Positions 39,801 to 47,086 are shown, counted from the stretch's first letter. The stretch: DNA of 64,000 bases from Choristoneura fumiferana (GCF_025370935.1 NC_133492.1:14074594-14138593), one strand, 5' to 3'. Numbers and translations: made by a program. The notes: generated from the letters alone by a model not told the origin.

Positions 39801-42285
39801 CAGTGCTGTTGCGCAAACTAGCTTTGGCTACCCTGGAATTGACCCAATGCACGCCTATGGGAATATATGAAACAAAGGTTTGGGGCCTCCCTTTGCTATA
39901 ATGTCATAAGACAAGATGTACATCAGAGGTTCCCAAACTTTTTTCTCATAGAGCACTCAAAATTTTACTGTTTTATGTTGACCCTAAAACTGTAAAACTA
40001 CTAAACCCCTTCTTATTTTACGCCAACCTTTGTCTGGTCTGCCAAGGATCCCTGAGGATCCACCTGGACCAATTTGGGAACCTCTGATGTACATTATATT
40101 CAGACATTAACAAACTCGTTAGCAGATGCAATTTTTGGTTGTAGTTCTAACACTCAATATGTATTTCATATTTATTTTAGGGCCAAGAAAAGTGAGTCAT
40201 ACATTAAAAAAAAGCTCATACCTACTCAAGTCTAGAATCCCAAAAAGTTTTAATTTTATCCCAATATCCATTGTTTAAAAAAGAAGAAAGTAACGGAATG
40301 ACTGACTGCCATATTTACTGGTACTGATGAGAACTTTAAATTTTGCACAGGATTTTTTACCAACCAACTAAAATCCAGTGTTCCTAAGTACTATCTATCA
40401 CTGTATTACATTTCTGATCTTGTGAGGTTGGGTTTCATGCAATGGGAGCTTAGACTATTTCTTCATCATGTAGCCATCACACGGATGGTTTTTTTAAAGT
40501 TCCCATAGGACAAGGAATTATCCCAATCTGCCAAATCCCTGGGTGTTAGCTAGTACTTTTTAAGCTTTTAAATGATGTTATTAAAAAGCAGCTGAACTTA
40601 CCTTGGTTCGCGGTCGCCCTCTCCCTTTCTTTACTTCAGTGGCTTGAACTGTCTCATCACATTTAGTCTTTTTCACAGCATTACCCTTAGAAGCACTTGG
40701 CTTGTCCTTAGTAGCCTTGATGTCCTTAATAGCATCACTGAGTCTCTTCTCATCATCACTACCACTTTTGACTGTTGAGTTTTTAGTATTTTTAGATGCT
40801 TTCTGAGGAGAACACTTCGGCAAAGATTTGGAAACAATTTTCAGAGGCACATCATCGTCACTTGAAGAATCAGATGAGCATTTGCTGCAGGACTCAGAAC
40901 TGGAACTGCTATCTGATAGTTTTGATGGTTTCTTTTTGACTTTTGATTTCTGGGTTTCTGTTACCTCAGATGGTTTCGTTTTGACAGATGGTTTAGCACT
41001 CCTCTTAGGGGAAACTTTTCTTGGAGGTATTGCAGCAATTTTGAGCCTCAGACCGGTATCGCAGGAAGTGACAGAGAAGTGTGGTTTAGCAGCAGACGTC
41101 TGCTTAGCACCAGAGCACTCCCAATCACTCCCAGATGACTCGCTTGAACTGCTATTCTGTAATTATTAAAAAATGAAGGGTTGACAGTTAAAACTGTTTA
41201 TTACAATTGGAAACCATTGCAGTTAATCATGGTATAGATAAATTAATAAAACATTCAAAATTGATTGATTGATTGAAAAATACTGCAATACATACCTAAA
41301 CTACCTTATAAGAAAATTATAATGGTTTCTAATGCTTCAGGGTTAATATGGTTAAATAGACATATGTTTTGAGTGTGGTCTGGTCACATTCCACCAAACT
41401 GTTTTTTGAACTTGATGATAGTTGTACAATCACCTTTGTGTATAGGTTGTAATAAGACTAAAGACCTTATTCATTTTCTTTTGGAATATGATCAGAATAA
41501 GGACATCAGAGACAGAGAGGTGTAAATGTAATTCTAAGTCAACCGCTTTCAGAAGAAGCGATGCTTTTTGACAGATTCATTAGACAGGCCTTTGCATCCA
41601 GAGACGTGGTTTCAGTGCAAGGGAGAGCATAATATCTGTAGTGTGACAAATTTATATATGTCTCTTTCTAAAACGCTTTTCTCTATGCAGCTAGTATGGC
41701 GCTACTGGCTTGTGATGTCACATGCAAGTCGTCTTTCTGTGTCTAATCTTGAATTTCAAACCTTTATATCTCTGCTATTTGAAAAGATAGCTTAAAAATA
41801 GTTGCTATGAGATGAGATGTACACCATAACAGGTGATTAACATCTTTCTACATTTTGTAGGAAAATGTCTAAGCAGGCTTTAATTTACATGAAAAGCAAT
41901 TGCTCAAAAAATGTGTGTTACTTTGTGCTTGAGATCTGGCCTTGTATTACAAAGTTTAAAATTCCAACTATATTGCATGCCATCCTGCTTACACTAATAC
42001 TATTTAGAATGAGACTTACTGGGACAGGATGATACATATTGATTTTCAAATTTTGGATGAGTCCCCTAGATATCTTCAAGCATCTTTCTGGTGAATTGTA
42101 GCTAATGTAGTGCCTTAAGAACTTATTTTCACCAAAATTACTATTATTAGTAGGATGCAATTTTTTTACAGATTTACTTCTTATTATAGCAAGTTCAATT
42201 TTATTAACTACGTACATACCTGTGAATCTGAATTGGAATCTGATTCTCCACTTGAATCATGGGTCTTCGGCACCTCAGTACCCAT
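723..42285 (-). CDS. ash1: Histone-lysine N-methyltransferase Ash1 (gene span, N-terminal part)
   Basis: Ash1 is a trithorax-group nuclear methyltransferase that dimethylates histone H3 K36 and keeps developmental genes active. The coding exons, in order of transcription, are 42285-42220, 41156-40602, 9630-9445, 9336-9201, 9123-3225, 2659-2469 and 861-723. Every junction is GT-AG and the codon phases fit throughout, giving 7,172 nt. Recognition rests on three places: an N-terminal GLRLKI motif like LKLKIG of human ASH1L; the block AAGLFSDYFK, LPYDIWWQ, YKKIRT, NVYYDVKP that precedes the catalytic core in the family; and the AWS cysteines (CNC, CNEDCINR, ECSPQLCPC). There are AT-hooks in exons 2 and 5. 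SET, bromo, PHD and BAH domains would follow off the left edge. The link across the 31-kb intron (exon 2 to 3) is inferred from phase, strand and the N-terminal motif. Confidence 0.85.
862..2468 (-). other. ash1 intron 6
   Basis: The donor is GTATGT (2468-2463) and the acceptor TAG (864-862). The sequence is AT-rich with many A or T runs. No coding exon or clear transposon was recognised inside. Confidence 0.7.
2469..2659 (-). CDS. ash1: ash1 exon 6: pre-AWS conserved segment
   Basis: The exon encodes the conserved stretch before the AWS domain: a basic RRRAQPYALPYDIWWQ block and PSWNYKKIRT, matching the family pattern LPYDI-W-Q...YKKIR. Its length is 191 nt; it takes up two leftover bases from exon 5 and leaves one. 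The acceptor could instead lie three bases further in (CAGCAG), which would remove one residue. A hAT-like miniature element sits 38 bases upstream in the intron. Confidence 0.93.
2698..2793. mobile_element. hAT-like miniature element in ash1 intron 5
   Basis: It is 96 bp long with inverted ends CAGGGATGGCGAAC and GTTTGCCATCCCTA. The flanking 8-bp words TATTAGAG (2690-2697) and TACTAGAG (2794-2801) differ at one base, as expected of an ageing hAT target duplication. Confidence 0.65.
3225..9123 (-). CDS. ash1: ash1 exon 5: 5.9-kb disordered exon
   Basis: This is a single open exon of 5,899 nt (about 1,966 codons), from acceptor TTTTCAG (9130-9124) to donor GTAAGT (3224-3219). The frame runs to a stop that only appears in the intron. 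The product is a long, low-complexity, Ser/Lys-rich region, expected to be disordered. From the N-terminal end it shows an acidic start, an AT-hook RKRGRPRK near exon residue 230, a KKVGRKP motif, six SGYK(S/T)D repeats (about 7417-7600), an RS/HR-rich patch (about 6545-6625), many KKRK-type nuclear signals, and the family motif AAGLFSDYFK at the end. No catalytic domain lies here. The many plus-strand open frames opposite are shadows. Confidence 0.95.
9201..9336 (-). CDS. ash1: ash1 exon 4
   Basis: The exon is 136 nt: acceptor CTTCGCAG, donor GTAACT (9200-9195). It encodes an acidic segment that begins VIDDADLAELFPEQ and ends DDKSIADN. It starts at phase 0 and leaves one base, which exon 5 completes as Gly. 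No domain was recognised. Confidence 0.88.
9445..9630 (-). CDS. ash1: ash1 exon 3: poly-serine exon
   Basis: The exon is 186 nt (62 codons) between an acceptor TTACAG (9636-9631) and donor GTAAAC (9444-9439), phase 0 at both ends. It encodes a long serine run followed by DSDSAEAAA. An in-frame ATG lies 21 bases upstream of the acceptor (9651-9649) with no stop in between. A transcript starting just upstream could therefore use that ATG instead of splicing from exon 2. Confidence 0.8.
10361..10370. promoter_or_regulatory. NRF-1-like palindrome upstream of ash1 exon 3
   Basis: CGCATGCGCA matches the core of the NRF-1/ewg site. It lies about 700 bases upstream of the exon-3 ATG, beside a gCGCCATTTTTG stretch. 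This would suit an internal ash1 promoter, but it is only a short motif. Confidence 0.25.
10473..10589. mobile_element. Fold-back miniature element
   Basis: Imperfect inverted arms of about 32 bp (CGTATCACACACGGTTGG on the left, CCAACCTCGTATCACA on the right, each with a matching inner TTTTACAAA) flank a centre of about 50 bp. Confidence 0.5.
15742..16093. mobile_element. TA-flanked inverted-repeat element, family CGGTATTTGA (copy 1)
   Basis: The ends are CGGTATTTGA and TCAAATACCG with TA on both sides, as for Tc1/mariner-type insertions. The interior of about 330 bp has the marker 'tatggcgctact'. It has no coding capacity. Related copies lie at 24952, 41628 and 56364. Confidence 0.6.
16158..16300. 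repeat. Degenerate interspersed repeat with AACCGACTTC end
   Basis: It contains the common lepidopteran stretches GGAGGTTCTCAGTT and TGTATGTATGTTTGT, followed by AACCGACTTCAAAAA. It looks like a truncated, widespread non-autonomous repeat. Confidence 0.4.
17027..17409. mobile_element. Inverted-repeat element with GCGAG-rich interior
   Basis: The ends are TAGGCACTTGTCCCACCGCC and GGCGGTGAGACAACTGCCTA, which are near-perfect inverted copies. The left half carries about a dozen GCGAG or CGAGT words, plus a local direct repeat of 'gagttttatagctc'. No open frame was found. Confidence 0.6.
17918..18037. mobile_element. Mariner-like miniature element, family CCATCAGCC (copy 1)
   Basis: It is 120 bp with inverted ends CCATCAGCCAAATA and the duplicated TA on each side. 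Further inside, GTGGTCTA and TAGACCAC also pair. Confidence 0.7.
19588..19772. mobile_element. Fold-back element with long nested arms
   Basis: The left arm 19635-19671 and right arm 19680-19713 pair almost perfectly around an 8-base loop (GGAATCGCAGTGACG with CGTCACTGCGATTCC). Outer arms GCTGCTTAA and TTAAGCAGC extend the hairpin. Confidence 0.6.
20531..20735. repeat. Quasi-periodic TTTCGATAT-type tract
   Basis: The word TTTCGATAT and close variants recur about every 15-30 bases, with AT-rich spacers. It is not a simple tandem array. It resembles in style the tracts at 37640-38651 and 63700-64000. Confidence 0.45.
21238..21545. mobile_element. Inverted-repeat element, arms of about 35 bp
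   Basis: ACAGATATAGATTACACTAG on the left is repeated in inverted form at 21508-21545, close to the right boundary. The interior is GC-rich (gcgccgcccgcccgcgcc) and has no credible frame. Confidence 0.5.
21795..22673 (+). mobile_element. RTE/LINE-type 3' tail with internal tandem units, interrupted
   Basis: The tract has the familiar insect LINE-tail phrases: 'cccgcggcttcgcacgcg', 'gggataaaaagtagcctatg', and a final 'tttataatatta'. Three tandem units of about 118 bp (each with 'ttcatgactctaa...gcggtt') occupy 22228-22560. A hAT-like element (21931-22213) is inserted in it. Confidence 0.65.
21931..22213. mobile_element. hAT-like miniature element nested in a LINE tail
   Basis: It is 283 bp with inverted ends CAGGGGTCGGACAAAAAGTG and CACTTTTTGTCTGACCCCTG, flanked by perfect 8-bp duplications ATCACAAC (21923-21930 and 22214-22221). 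Removing it restores the host repeat. It encodes nothing. Confidence 0.85.
22674..22814. mobile_element. 141-bp fold-back element (copy 1)
   Basis: It is an almost complete palindrome: ends GGGGCTGTTTCACC and GGTGAAACAGCCCC, arms of more than 60 bp. TAA flanks both sides. A sister copy of the same length lies in an RpS15 intron (48576). Confidence 0.8.
24952..25127. mobile_element. CGGTATTTGA family element (copy 2, shorter)
   Basis: It has the same ends as the 15742 copy (CGGTATTTGA and TCAAATACCG) with flanking TA. The interior shares AAGCTACCTTTACAAATAAC with the first copy in inverted orientation and is deleted to 176 bp. Confidence 0.6.
25531..25698. mobile_element. Mariner-like miniature element, family CCATCAGCC (copy 2)
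   Basis: It is 168 bp with inverted CCATCAGCCAAATA-type ends and flanking TA. It shares the outer 50 bp with the 17918 copy in reverse order but has a different centre. Confidence 0.7.
28353..28545. repeat. Repeat with duplicated GTTTCCACCAGAGATGTGC
   Basis: The 19-base word occurs at 28353-28371 and 28449-28467, each followed by a 'gcgaggatgtg' stretch. Between them is an inverted-looking GC block. It is probably a non-autonomous DNA element whose ends I could not fix. Confidence 0.4.
28858..29366. mobile_element. hAT-like non-autonomous element (509 bp)
   Basis: The inverted ends are TAGAGGTGAGACGTA and TACGTCTCACCTCTA, with perfect 8-bp duplications GAAACTAC at 28850-28857 and 29367-29374. 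The interior is AT-rich in the middle and has no transposase frame. Confidence 0.85.
29553..29666. mobile_element. Small fold-back element
   Basis: The imperfect arms begin ATTGCCTAGCAC and end GTGTTAGACAAT, with inner CACTTCTG and AGAAGTG pairing. Confidence 0.45.
30670..31307 (+). repeat. 620-bp interspersed repeat (copy A)
   Basis: It runs from 'accggccaagagcgtgtcgg' to 'aagggttccgtttttgcc', with 'cccactttacgtctatggg' and a G-run in the middle. The copy at 51552 is inverted and nearly full length. It has no open frame. The class is unknown to me. Confidence 0.65.
31553..31657 (-). CDS. Candidate first coding exon inside ash1 intron
   Basis: On the minus strand an ATG-ATG pair (31657-31652) opens a 35-codon frame. 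It begins MMRHSANAAAWTAPGEVWEY and ends DQHDC followed by Gln at a CAG|GTGCGA donor (31552 onward). The codons look more balanced than those of the surrounding AT-rich intron. A TATA box lies about 150 bases upstream (31813-31805). I do not recognise the protein. It ends at phase 0, so it could in principle splice to ash1 exon 3, or belong to a nested gene whose other exons I did not find. It could also be chance. Confidence 0.35.
31805..31813 (-). promoter_or_regulatory. TATA box (TATAAATAG)
   Basis: It is a perfect TATA consensus on the minus strand, placed where transcription would start near 31780-31785 and run into the candidate exon at 31657-31553. Confidence 0.4.
32560..32920. other. 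GC/CpG-rich block in ash1 intron
   Basis: The block has CG-dense sequence (for example CACGCGCGCGCGCTCGCC near 32630 and a GGGGGCGCGCC patch near 32802) in otherwise AT-rich DNA. It could be a promoter or enhancer. The plus-strand open frame of 85 codons here has no recognisable features. Confidence 0.4.
33244..33470 (+). mobile_element. LINE-type 3' tail
   Basis: It carries 'cccgcggctccgcccgcg', 'gataaaaagtagcctatg', a CACACA-rich part and the terminal 'tttataatattagtatgg', then GGAT repeats. It belongs to the same broad family as 21795-22673, without the tandem units. Confidence 0.6.
35446..35677 (+). repeat. 620-bp interspersed repeat (copy B, truncated)
   Basis: Only the first 230 bp of the copy-A sequence is present, from 'aaccggccacgagcgtgtc' to 'tactaccatcc'. 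Confidence 0.6.
36806..37306 (-). mobile_element. SINE interrupted by a LINE 3' fragment
   Basis: The outer parts (36806-36880, 37085-37306) match the common lepidopteran SINE with 'tacgtcccactactgggcac' and, at the far end, 'ggtcaaaccactaggcgagc'. Between them lies a different repeat, with 'gggtgtccatgggcgac' and 'gtctgctcgtttgccccc', that ends in an A-rich tail at 37073-37083. Confidence 0.6.
37508..37560. repeat. A/T-rich perfect-arm hairpin
   Basis: TTATTTTCTTTAAAAACG and CGGTTTTTAAAGAAAATAA pair around a short loop, immediately before the 71-bp direct repeat. Confidence 0.6.
37569..37639. repeat. 71-bp direct repeat, left copy
   Basis: It begins CGCATCTGTCAATCCTG and ends CATGTTAAATTATT. 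It is identical base for base to 38652-38722. Confidence 0.95.
37640..38651. mobile_element. 1,012-bp insertion of quasi-periodic words between 71-bp repeats
   Basis: The ends are imperfectly inverted: GGTGACCTGTCGTTTCGCCG on the left and CGGCGAATCATTAGGTAACC on the right. Both arms consist of recurring but diverged words (TTTCGCAGA, TTACGCAGA, TCTGCGAAAC, GTCGGCGAA) spaced about 15-25 bases apart. The centre (about 38000-38170) is GC-rich with GAGCGAGCGAAGCGAGCG. No protein frame was credible. I do not recognise a described family. Confidence 0.6.
38652..38722. repeat. 71-bp direct repeat, right copy
   Basis: It is a perfect copy of 37569-37639. The flank afterwards differs. Confidence 0.95.
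38873..38945 (+). mobile_element. SINE fragment
   Basis: A CAT repeat leads into 'cccagcctatatacgtccc' and 'gggcacaggcctcctctcag'. This is the head of the same SINE seen at 36806, 49612 and 54760. Confidence 0.65.
38983..39199. mobile_element. GC-rich fold-back element
   Basis: TAGAAACACACTGACGCCGG on the left is matched in inverted form at 39177-39197. Inner arms GGTGCCGGTTGTAATATTCG also pair with their complement. It has no coding content. Confidence 0.7.
39215..39352. mobile_element. Fold-back element with GAGACGAGA arms
   Basis: AAAGCCAACGAGACGAGATA pairs with TATCTCGTCTCGTTGGTTTG-like sequence at the other end. It lies directly next to the previous element. Confidence 0.55.
39924..40086. 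mobile_element. hAT-like miniature element (163 bp)
   Basis: The ends are CAGAGGTTCCCAAACTTTTT and TTGGGAACCTCTG, with perfect 8-bp duplications ATGTACAT at 39916-39923 and 40087-40094. Confidence 0.88.
40602..41156 (-). CDS. ash1: ash1 exon 2: N-terminal conserved motif and AT-hook
   Basis: The exon is 555 nt (185 codons), phase 0 at both ends, with acceptor TTCTACAG-type (ACAG at 41160-41157) and donor GTAAGT. It opens with a Ser/Asp-rich stretch and then shows FSVTSCDTGLRLKIAAIPPR, comparable to the FSVKE...LKLKIG segment near the N-terminus of human ASH1L. Ser/Lys-rich sequence follows, and it closes with an AT-hook KKGRGRPRTK right at the donor. If the link to exon 3 is wrong, this would be a separate AT-hook gene, but no other continuing exon was seen. 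Confidence 0.78.
41628..41800 (-). mobile_element. CGGTATTTGA family fragment in ash1 intron 1
   Basis: It shares 'aacgcttttctctatgcag', 'tatggcgctact' and 'gaatttcaaacctttat' with the element at 15742. The ends are lost. Confidence 0.55.
42220..42285 (-). CDS. ash1: ash1 exon 1: start codon exon
   Basis: After the acceptor TTTTCAG (42288 onward) come two bases and then an ATG (42285-42283), opening MGTEVPKTHDSSGESDSNSD and closing in Ser-Gln at donor GTATGT (42219-42214). It contributes 22 codons. Because an acceptor precedes the ATG, at least one non-coding 5' exon must lie to the right. Confidence 0.78.
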
Positions 42286-42743
42286 TTCTGAAAATTACAA
42301 TTCAAAAATAAAATTAACTCAAACAATATTTAATTTTACAACATTGTATTTTATTTCTTGTGAAGTATTTTAGATTATAATAACACCTTCAAATAAATGT
42401 TTCAAGTTGTTCTTCCCTCCACAAAAACTACTTTAAGTAAGTAACAACAGTCAAGATAAGAACTTGGAATGGCAACAAATCCTTGTACTTGATGCAGCCT
42501 TGAATTGAGCTTTGGCCTGATAAAAAAACTTTATAGCTGTATTGTGTAGTAGTAACATTAGTTAATGTAAGTAGCTTAAATTTATATTGCTATGTACTAA
42601 AGCTTTTGACTTGTTGAATTGGTAATGAAAGGCACTATAGTCTGGCATAAAACATGCATCCCTAGTCACCAGCCCACTAATTTAGGTAGTATTGGTGTAA
42701 AATCCAATAAGCACGCAGATAAATTGAAGTACGAGATACTTAC

Positions 42744-42827
42744 TTCAAGGTTGGTCAAGATGTTTCCAAGTCCAACTGCATAAATTCCCGCATTATATCA
42801 CTGAACTTACAAAAACAACATTTCCCT
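42744..42827 (-). other. ash1: Possible ash1 5' untranslated exon
   Basis: A strong donor GTAAGTATC (42743-42735) follows a stretch that could begin after TTTTGCAG (42835-42828). It contains a short upstream frame (MREFMQ...). The promoter itself was not located, and the exon is inferred from the splice signals only. Confidence 0.35.
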
Positions 42828-42899
42828 GCAAAATAATACAAAGTAATCGTTAAATGATGAAGAATATTGCAACCGTTTCGAGAATATATCCTGTTTTTA

Positions 42900-44005
42900 T
42901 ACCATGATTTGTGATGGTACGAAATTAGTCGAAATGAAATGACAGATCTGACGAGCAACACTGAGGACGAGTTTTCTATCGCGACGTAACATTGTACCAT
43001 TACTGAATCAAGCAAGCTTAGGTACCGCTACCAAGTGAGCACATTATTACCGTGAAATGAAATCTTTTTTTATAACATCAAGGTAATAATTAGGAGTAAC
43101 GGTCTTTTAGGACATTGGCGCCAAATAAGTGCATACGTTTACATGCATAACTGGAATACTATCGAAGAAAGCTGATTAGATTTAAATGCAAAACAACTCG
43201 TAGTATAAAAGTATCATGTTACTACTTACTAATCACATAATAAACTTCTCTAATGCAAAGATAAACGCAGTTGCTTCACTTGAGAGCACAACACTTGGCC
43301 TCCATGTTTACAATTCATTCAAATAAAATAAAATATATAGTTAGAAAAGATGCCTAGGTACGTAAGAGAAAGCTAGAGAATTCGATAGCTTCCTCTTTTT
43401 TGCTCACACATTCTGGTTGCGAGTGAAAGAGATGCTTATAGCAAATTTATCTGTATAATGAATTGCGCAAAATGGCGTCACCGTCACTCACAAAATGCAT
43501 GGAAAGTTGCCTAAAAGATGGTTTATAATCAATTATGAAACAGTATTGTAACTGAGACAAGTATGATGAATCAAACAATATTACTTTTGGTATTTGCAAG
43601 GCAGCAAATTTGTTTGTTTGGATAATATGGTGTTCGTGACGTAGTGTAATTTATGGTAATTTAAAATTGATGGTAATGTTTGGATGTGTGCATACATACA
43701 TACACCCAGAGTATATAATCACTGCGACCATCTGCAGTATGTAGAATCTACACATAGACGTCATAGACGTAATAAAGTTATAATAAATATCTACGTACGA
43801 CTCCCAGTCCCTTACACTAGAATTTGATAACGTTTGTATTTTTGATGTATTTTTTTACAATCGTAGTGGAAATATGATTTATTCATAACGTCAAAACAAT
43901 TTTATTGTTTTGTATCAAACAGATTAATGATATTCAGTTTTTAGCAACGTCTAAATGATTATCTCAAATAGTTTCAGTGTCGCCGCAAGACTCGCCGCAC
44001 TCGCC
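42900..44005. other. Intergenic, ash1 5' side
   Basis: This is AT-rich DNA between the ash1 5' end and the next transposon. The ash1 transcription start probably lies within it. No TATA box or gene was recognised. Confidence 0.4.
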
Positions 44006-44637
44006 TAGGGCTTATTAACGTTACCAAATTCACACTAGAAGTAACGTTATATAACGGTGAAAGCATAAAAATACCCAGTACCGGTATTAAAATATAACGT
44101 AACGTTAGCCTTCGAAGACATCCAAGACGAAGACGCAGTCTCACAGCATGCCAGACTAACCACACCGTGCACCACTAGCATGTAACTACATATGTCTGGT
44201 GTCTACAGTGCAATGTGACAACCTCAACTCAACGCAGCTCATCGCAGCTCACCGCAGCTCACGCCACGCAGCTCAACACAGCTCATCGCAGCTCACGCGC
44301 AGCTCAACGCAACTCGATCAACTCAACGCTCGCCTACAAGGTTCCGAGCAACGCAATCAAGCAACTGGCACCTGCAAGCGCCCACATGACGCACAGACTG
44401 CACCGCACTCCAAGCCGACCTCCGGTCTAAACTCCCATACCCATTTTTTCCGTCTGATTGTGTATTTAAGTAATATATAATCTAAGGATAAATTAAATTT
44501 ACTTAACATTATGATTTTACGATACTTTTGAATAAACGTTAATTTAAAGAATAGCTGATAACGTTACCATTTTTATAACGTAAAAACTGTTTGACAGCGA
44601 TAACGTTACCAACTTTTTAACGGTATTTGAAGCCCTG
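44006..44637. mobile_element. hAT-like element with an AGCTCA-rich array inside
   Basis: The ends are TAGGGCTTATTAACGTTA and an inverted GGTATTTGAAGCCCTG, with repeated AACGTTA words near both ends. Imperfect CTCGCC flanks suggest an old target duplication. The centre (44222-44335) is an irregular array of CAGCTCA and CAACGC words, which produces spurious open frames. Confidence 0.55.
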
Positions 44638-45093
44638 CCTCGCCACAAGGTTTTGACTTGATATTTAGATTTTTTCGCGCTGTCATCGTTCATCCACCAT
44701 TACCTCTCATATTTCGTTTTCTAGATTTTTTTACCGTACAACACCCGTACAACGGCAAAACCCACTAGACACTGGCAAAATTATCAAATCTAATCTCATT
44801 TTGACTTTGACAATATATTGACTTTTCATTTTGACAATGACATTACGAGTGCGATCAACGATCGAAGCGTGTTGCGTGTCGTGTTTTCATTTTATTTATA
44901 ATCAATTAAATTAAAATGTTTATAGAAATGAGTCAAGTGACGACTCATTGAAGCTGTATGTTATCGTCTTAATATGAAATTGTGTTCAAGTAACTTAGGT
45001 ACATTAAAATCCTAAAGCTATTCTGTTGTTTACTTTCCACGGCGATATATTTTACTGATTTTTAAATAATTATTGCGATAATATTTTTCAAGA

Positions 45094-46112
45094 ATGGACG
45101 AAGAAGAAGTATGGGATGATCTTTGCAACATACCTGCGGACCCGCCTGTGATGCGTGAAATATGTGGAAATTGCAAGTATGTTATGATGTTGATGCGCCT
45201 ACCTTTTTGGTTCTTTTTTTACGTAATTCCGTTCAAGTCAAGTTAAAGAGCATTTTAATTTTAGTTGCGCACCAATATTATTGACTAATTTTGTACTGGG
45301 AAGTAATTAAATAAATAACAACTTAACTACAAAAAACTTTCAAAATTGCTACCAGATGTTCAGAGGTGTAATTTTCACTCAATTCAATAACAACGCTTAT
45401 TCTTTTACTGATGTATAAAATAATATGTTATCTCTACTCCAGGAGACCACAAATAGTGTGTTGGTGCATAGCCCTGCCTTCCGAGAGACTCCATCCTAGA
45501 AGTAACATAATACTGCTCCAGCATCCCGCTGAGGAGAAGCGGTGTCTTCGAACAGCCCCCATGCTGCAGCTAGGCCTAGCAGAAAACAAGTGCCTTATCT
45601 TTAAAGGAAAGAAGTTCCCTCAACCTAGGCACGAGAATTTAGAAAAAATTCTTAACCAGCCTAACACAATATTACTCTACCCAAGTAAAACTGCCATTGA
45701 CATTAATGATTTAGTTAATCACAATGACTCATACAATCTTGTCCTATTGGATGGTACTTGGCCACAAGCTAAAGCTATATATGCATCCAGTCCTACTCTA
45801 CATAATATTAGACAAGTGAAACTTATAACTAGCTCTGTAAGTAGCTATATTATAAGAACCCAACCAACTGAGGGTTGTTTAAGCACATTGGAAACTGCAG
45901 CAGAAGCCTTATCTCAGTTGGAAAAGGATCAAAAGTACAAAGAATTAATCAAACCACTGCACAAGCTGTGTCAATATCAGTTAGATAATGGGGCTGTTAC
46001 TCATCAGTCAAAGGAGTTTCTTTTGAAAACTAGAACATATCCTAAATTGATAGGTAAACGGTTATCAAAGCTTTTAAGATCTACAAGTGACACAGCGTCT
46101 CTAATAGATTAA
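45094..46112 (+). CDS. DTWD2: DTW-domain tRNA-uridine aminocarboxypropyltransferase
   Basis: This family transfers the 3-amino-3-carboxypropyl group of S-adenosylmethionine to a uridine in the tRNA D-loop (acp3U). There are two exons, 45094-45176 and 45443-46112 (donor GTATGT, acceptor CTCCAG), giving 250 residues. The product starts MDEEEVWDDLCNIP. Cysteines CGNCKRP and VCWC come first, then LPSERLHPRS, LQHPAEEKRCLRTAPML and the signature LDGTWPQAKAIY, which contains the D-T-W motif. It is somewhat shorter than human DTWD2. Orthology to DTWD2 rather than DTWD1 is judged from the overall pattern. It lies in the same direction as RpS15, about 1 kb upstream of it. Confidence 0.9.
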
Positions 46113-47080
46113 TGAATATTAATTGTAAGTGTTCAACATCAATATAATTATGTACCTACATATTGAGTTTATCAATCACATTTTTTTTTTTAATTTTAAT
46201 CAAATGAAGTCATACATTCCTTTTGTCAAAATTTGAATTTGACTGACACATCAACATTCTTCATTTGACAAGTACCTAATTATTAATCAACTTTATGGCG
46301 ATAGACCACATAATTATTATTTGCCTGATGGTACAGTCAAGGACTATAATTCATGAGCCACTTTGGAACCATTTCACAGTAAATGTCATAGTGACATCGC
46401 ATAAATTAACGATATAGTATTTACCATAGTACTTGCAACTTCTTTGTTTCTTAGGTCTTCTTTTTTATAAACTTGTCAAGCATTATTTTTGTCTTATTGT
46501 CCCAGTTTTTTTTATATACTTAATGAGTTTTTATTATTTAACAACTGTACATAAAATAACATAAAACACATGAAATTAATAGTTAAAAGGAAGACAAAGT
46601 GTACTAACCTAAGAAACCTTTGCCAAATATAAAAATATAAACATGTTATTTTAAAAATAAAAATTATAAAAAGGACACCCATCTAAGAGATCTGCCTGGC
46701 AGGGTTCCCATTCCCATGATGCTGCCCGCATTAAATTACCCTTTTGGACCGCAAGTGCGATCCGCTGGAATAAATACGCGCCAGCTCTTAGGTCCCCAGA
46801 AGTGTCGACCAACCGGAAAGTAAGGGCCTTTATCAAAGACTTCATGTCGGCTGCATAAGTCTTAAAAGCAAGCGCCGCACCGCAAACTCGTAATCATTTT
46901 ATAAGGTTTGCATTTTATAAGGCTTGAAATTTTATTATTTATTTAGCCAAGTCGTTTTAAACAGAAGCTTGAATATGTTTACAGCATTTTTTTACTATTG
47001 CAAGTTTGTAACACCCTCTCCTTCCTTTTTGGTAACACCGAATCTAGTCTGTTAGCTGTCAGATCAGACATCATAACTGT
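46113..47080. other. Intergenic between the DTWD2-like gene and RpS15
   Basis: It holds a fragment of the CCATCAGCC miniature element near 46290-46332 (ending 'gcctgatggtac'). At 46651-46860 a minus-strand frame with DTSGDLRAGAYLFQRIALAV has the look of a degraded transposon or repeat-borne frame, but I cannot name it. The rest is AT-rich. Confidence 0.4.
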
Positions 47081-47086
47081 CACTGT

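Larger units (their letters stand above)
9637..40601 (-). other. ash1 intron 2 (31 kb)
   Basis: The intron runs from donor GTAAGT (40601-40596) to the acceptor before exon 3. It is AT-rich and scattered with miniature DNA transposons and LINE/SINE tails, listed separately. Stretches from about 10.6-15.7, 22.9-24.9, 25.7-28.3 and 33.5-35.4 kb show no repeat or gene that I can support, although they contain several unrelated moderately GC-rich blocks. The open frames there look random. Confidence 0.65.

Noticed and set aside
40828..41169. Plus-strand open frame of 113 codons over ash1 exon 2
   Set aside because: It is the complement of the Ser/Lys-rich ash1 exon; the minus strand has splice sites and the family motif.
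44199..44480. Plus-strand open frame of 93 codons rich in His, Ser and Gln
   Set aside because: It is a translation of the AGCTCA-type array inside a transposon.
46651..46845. 64-codon minus-strand frame with DTSGDLRAGAYLFQ
   Set aside because: It looks repeat-borne, but I could not assign a transposon family, so it is mentioned only under the intergenic entry.
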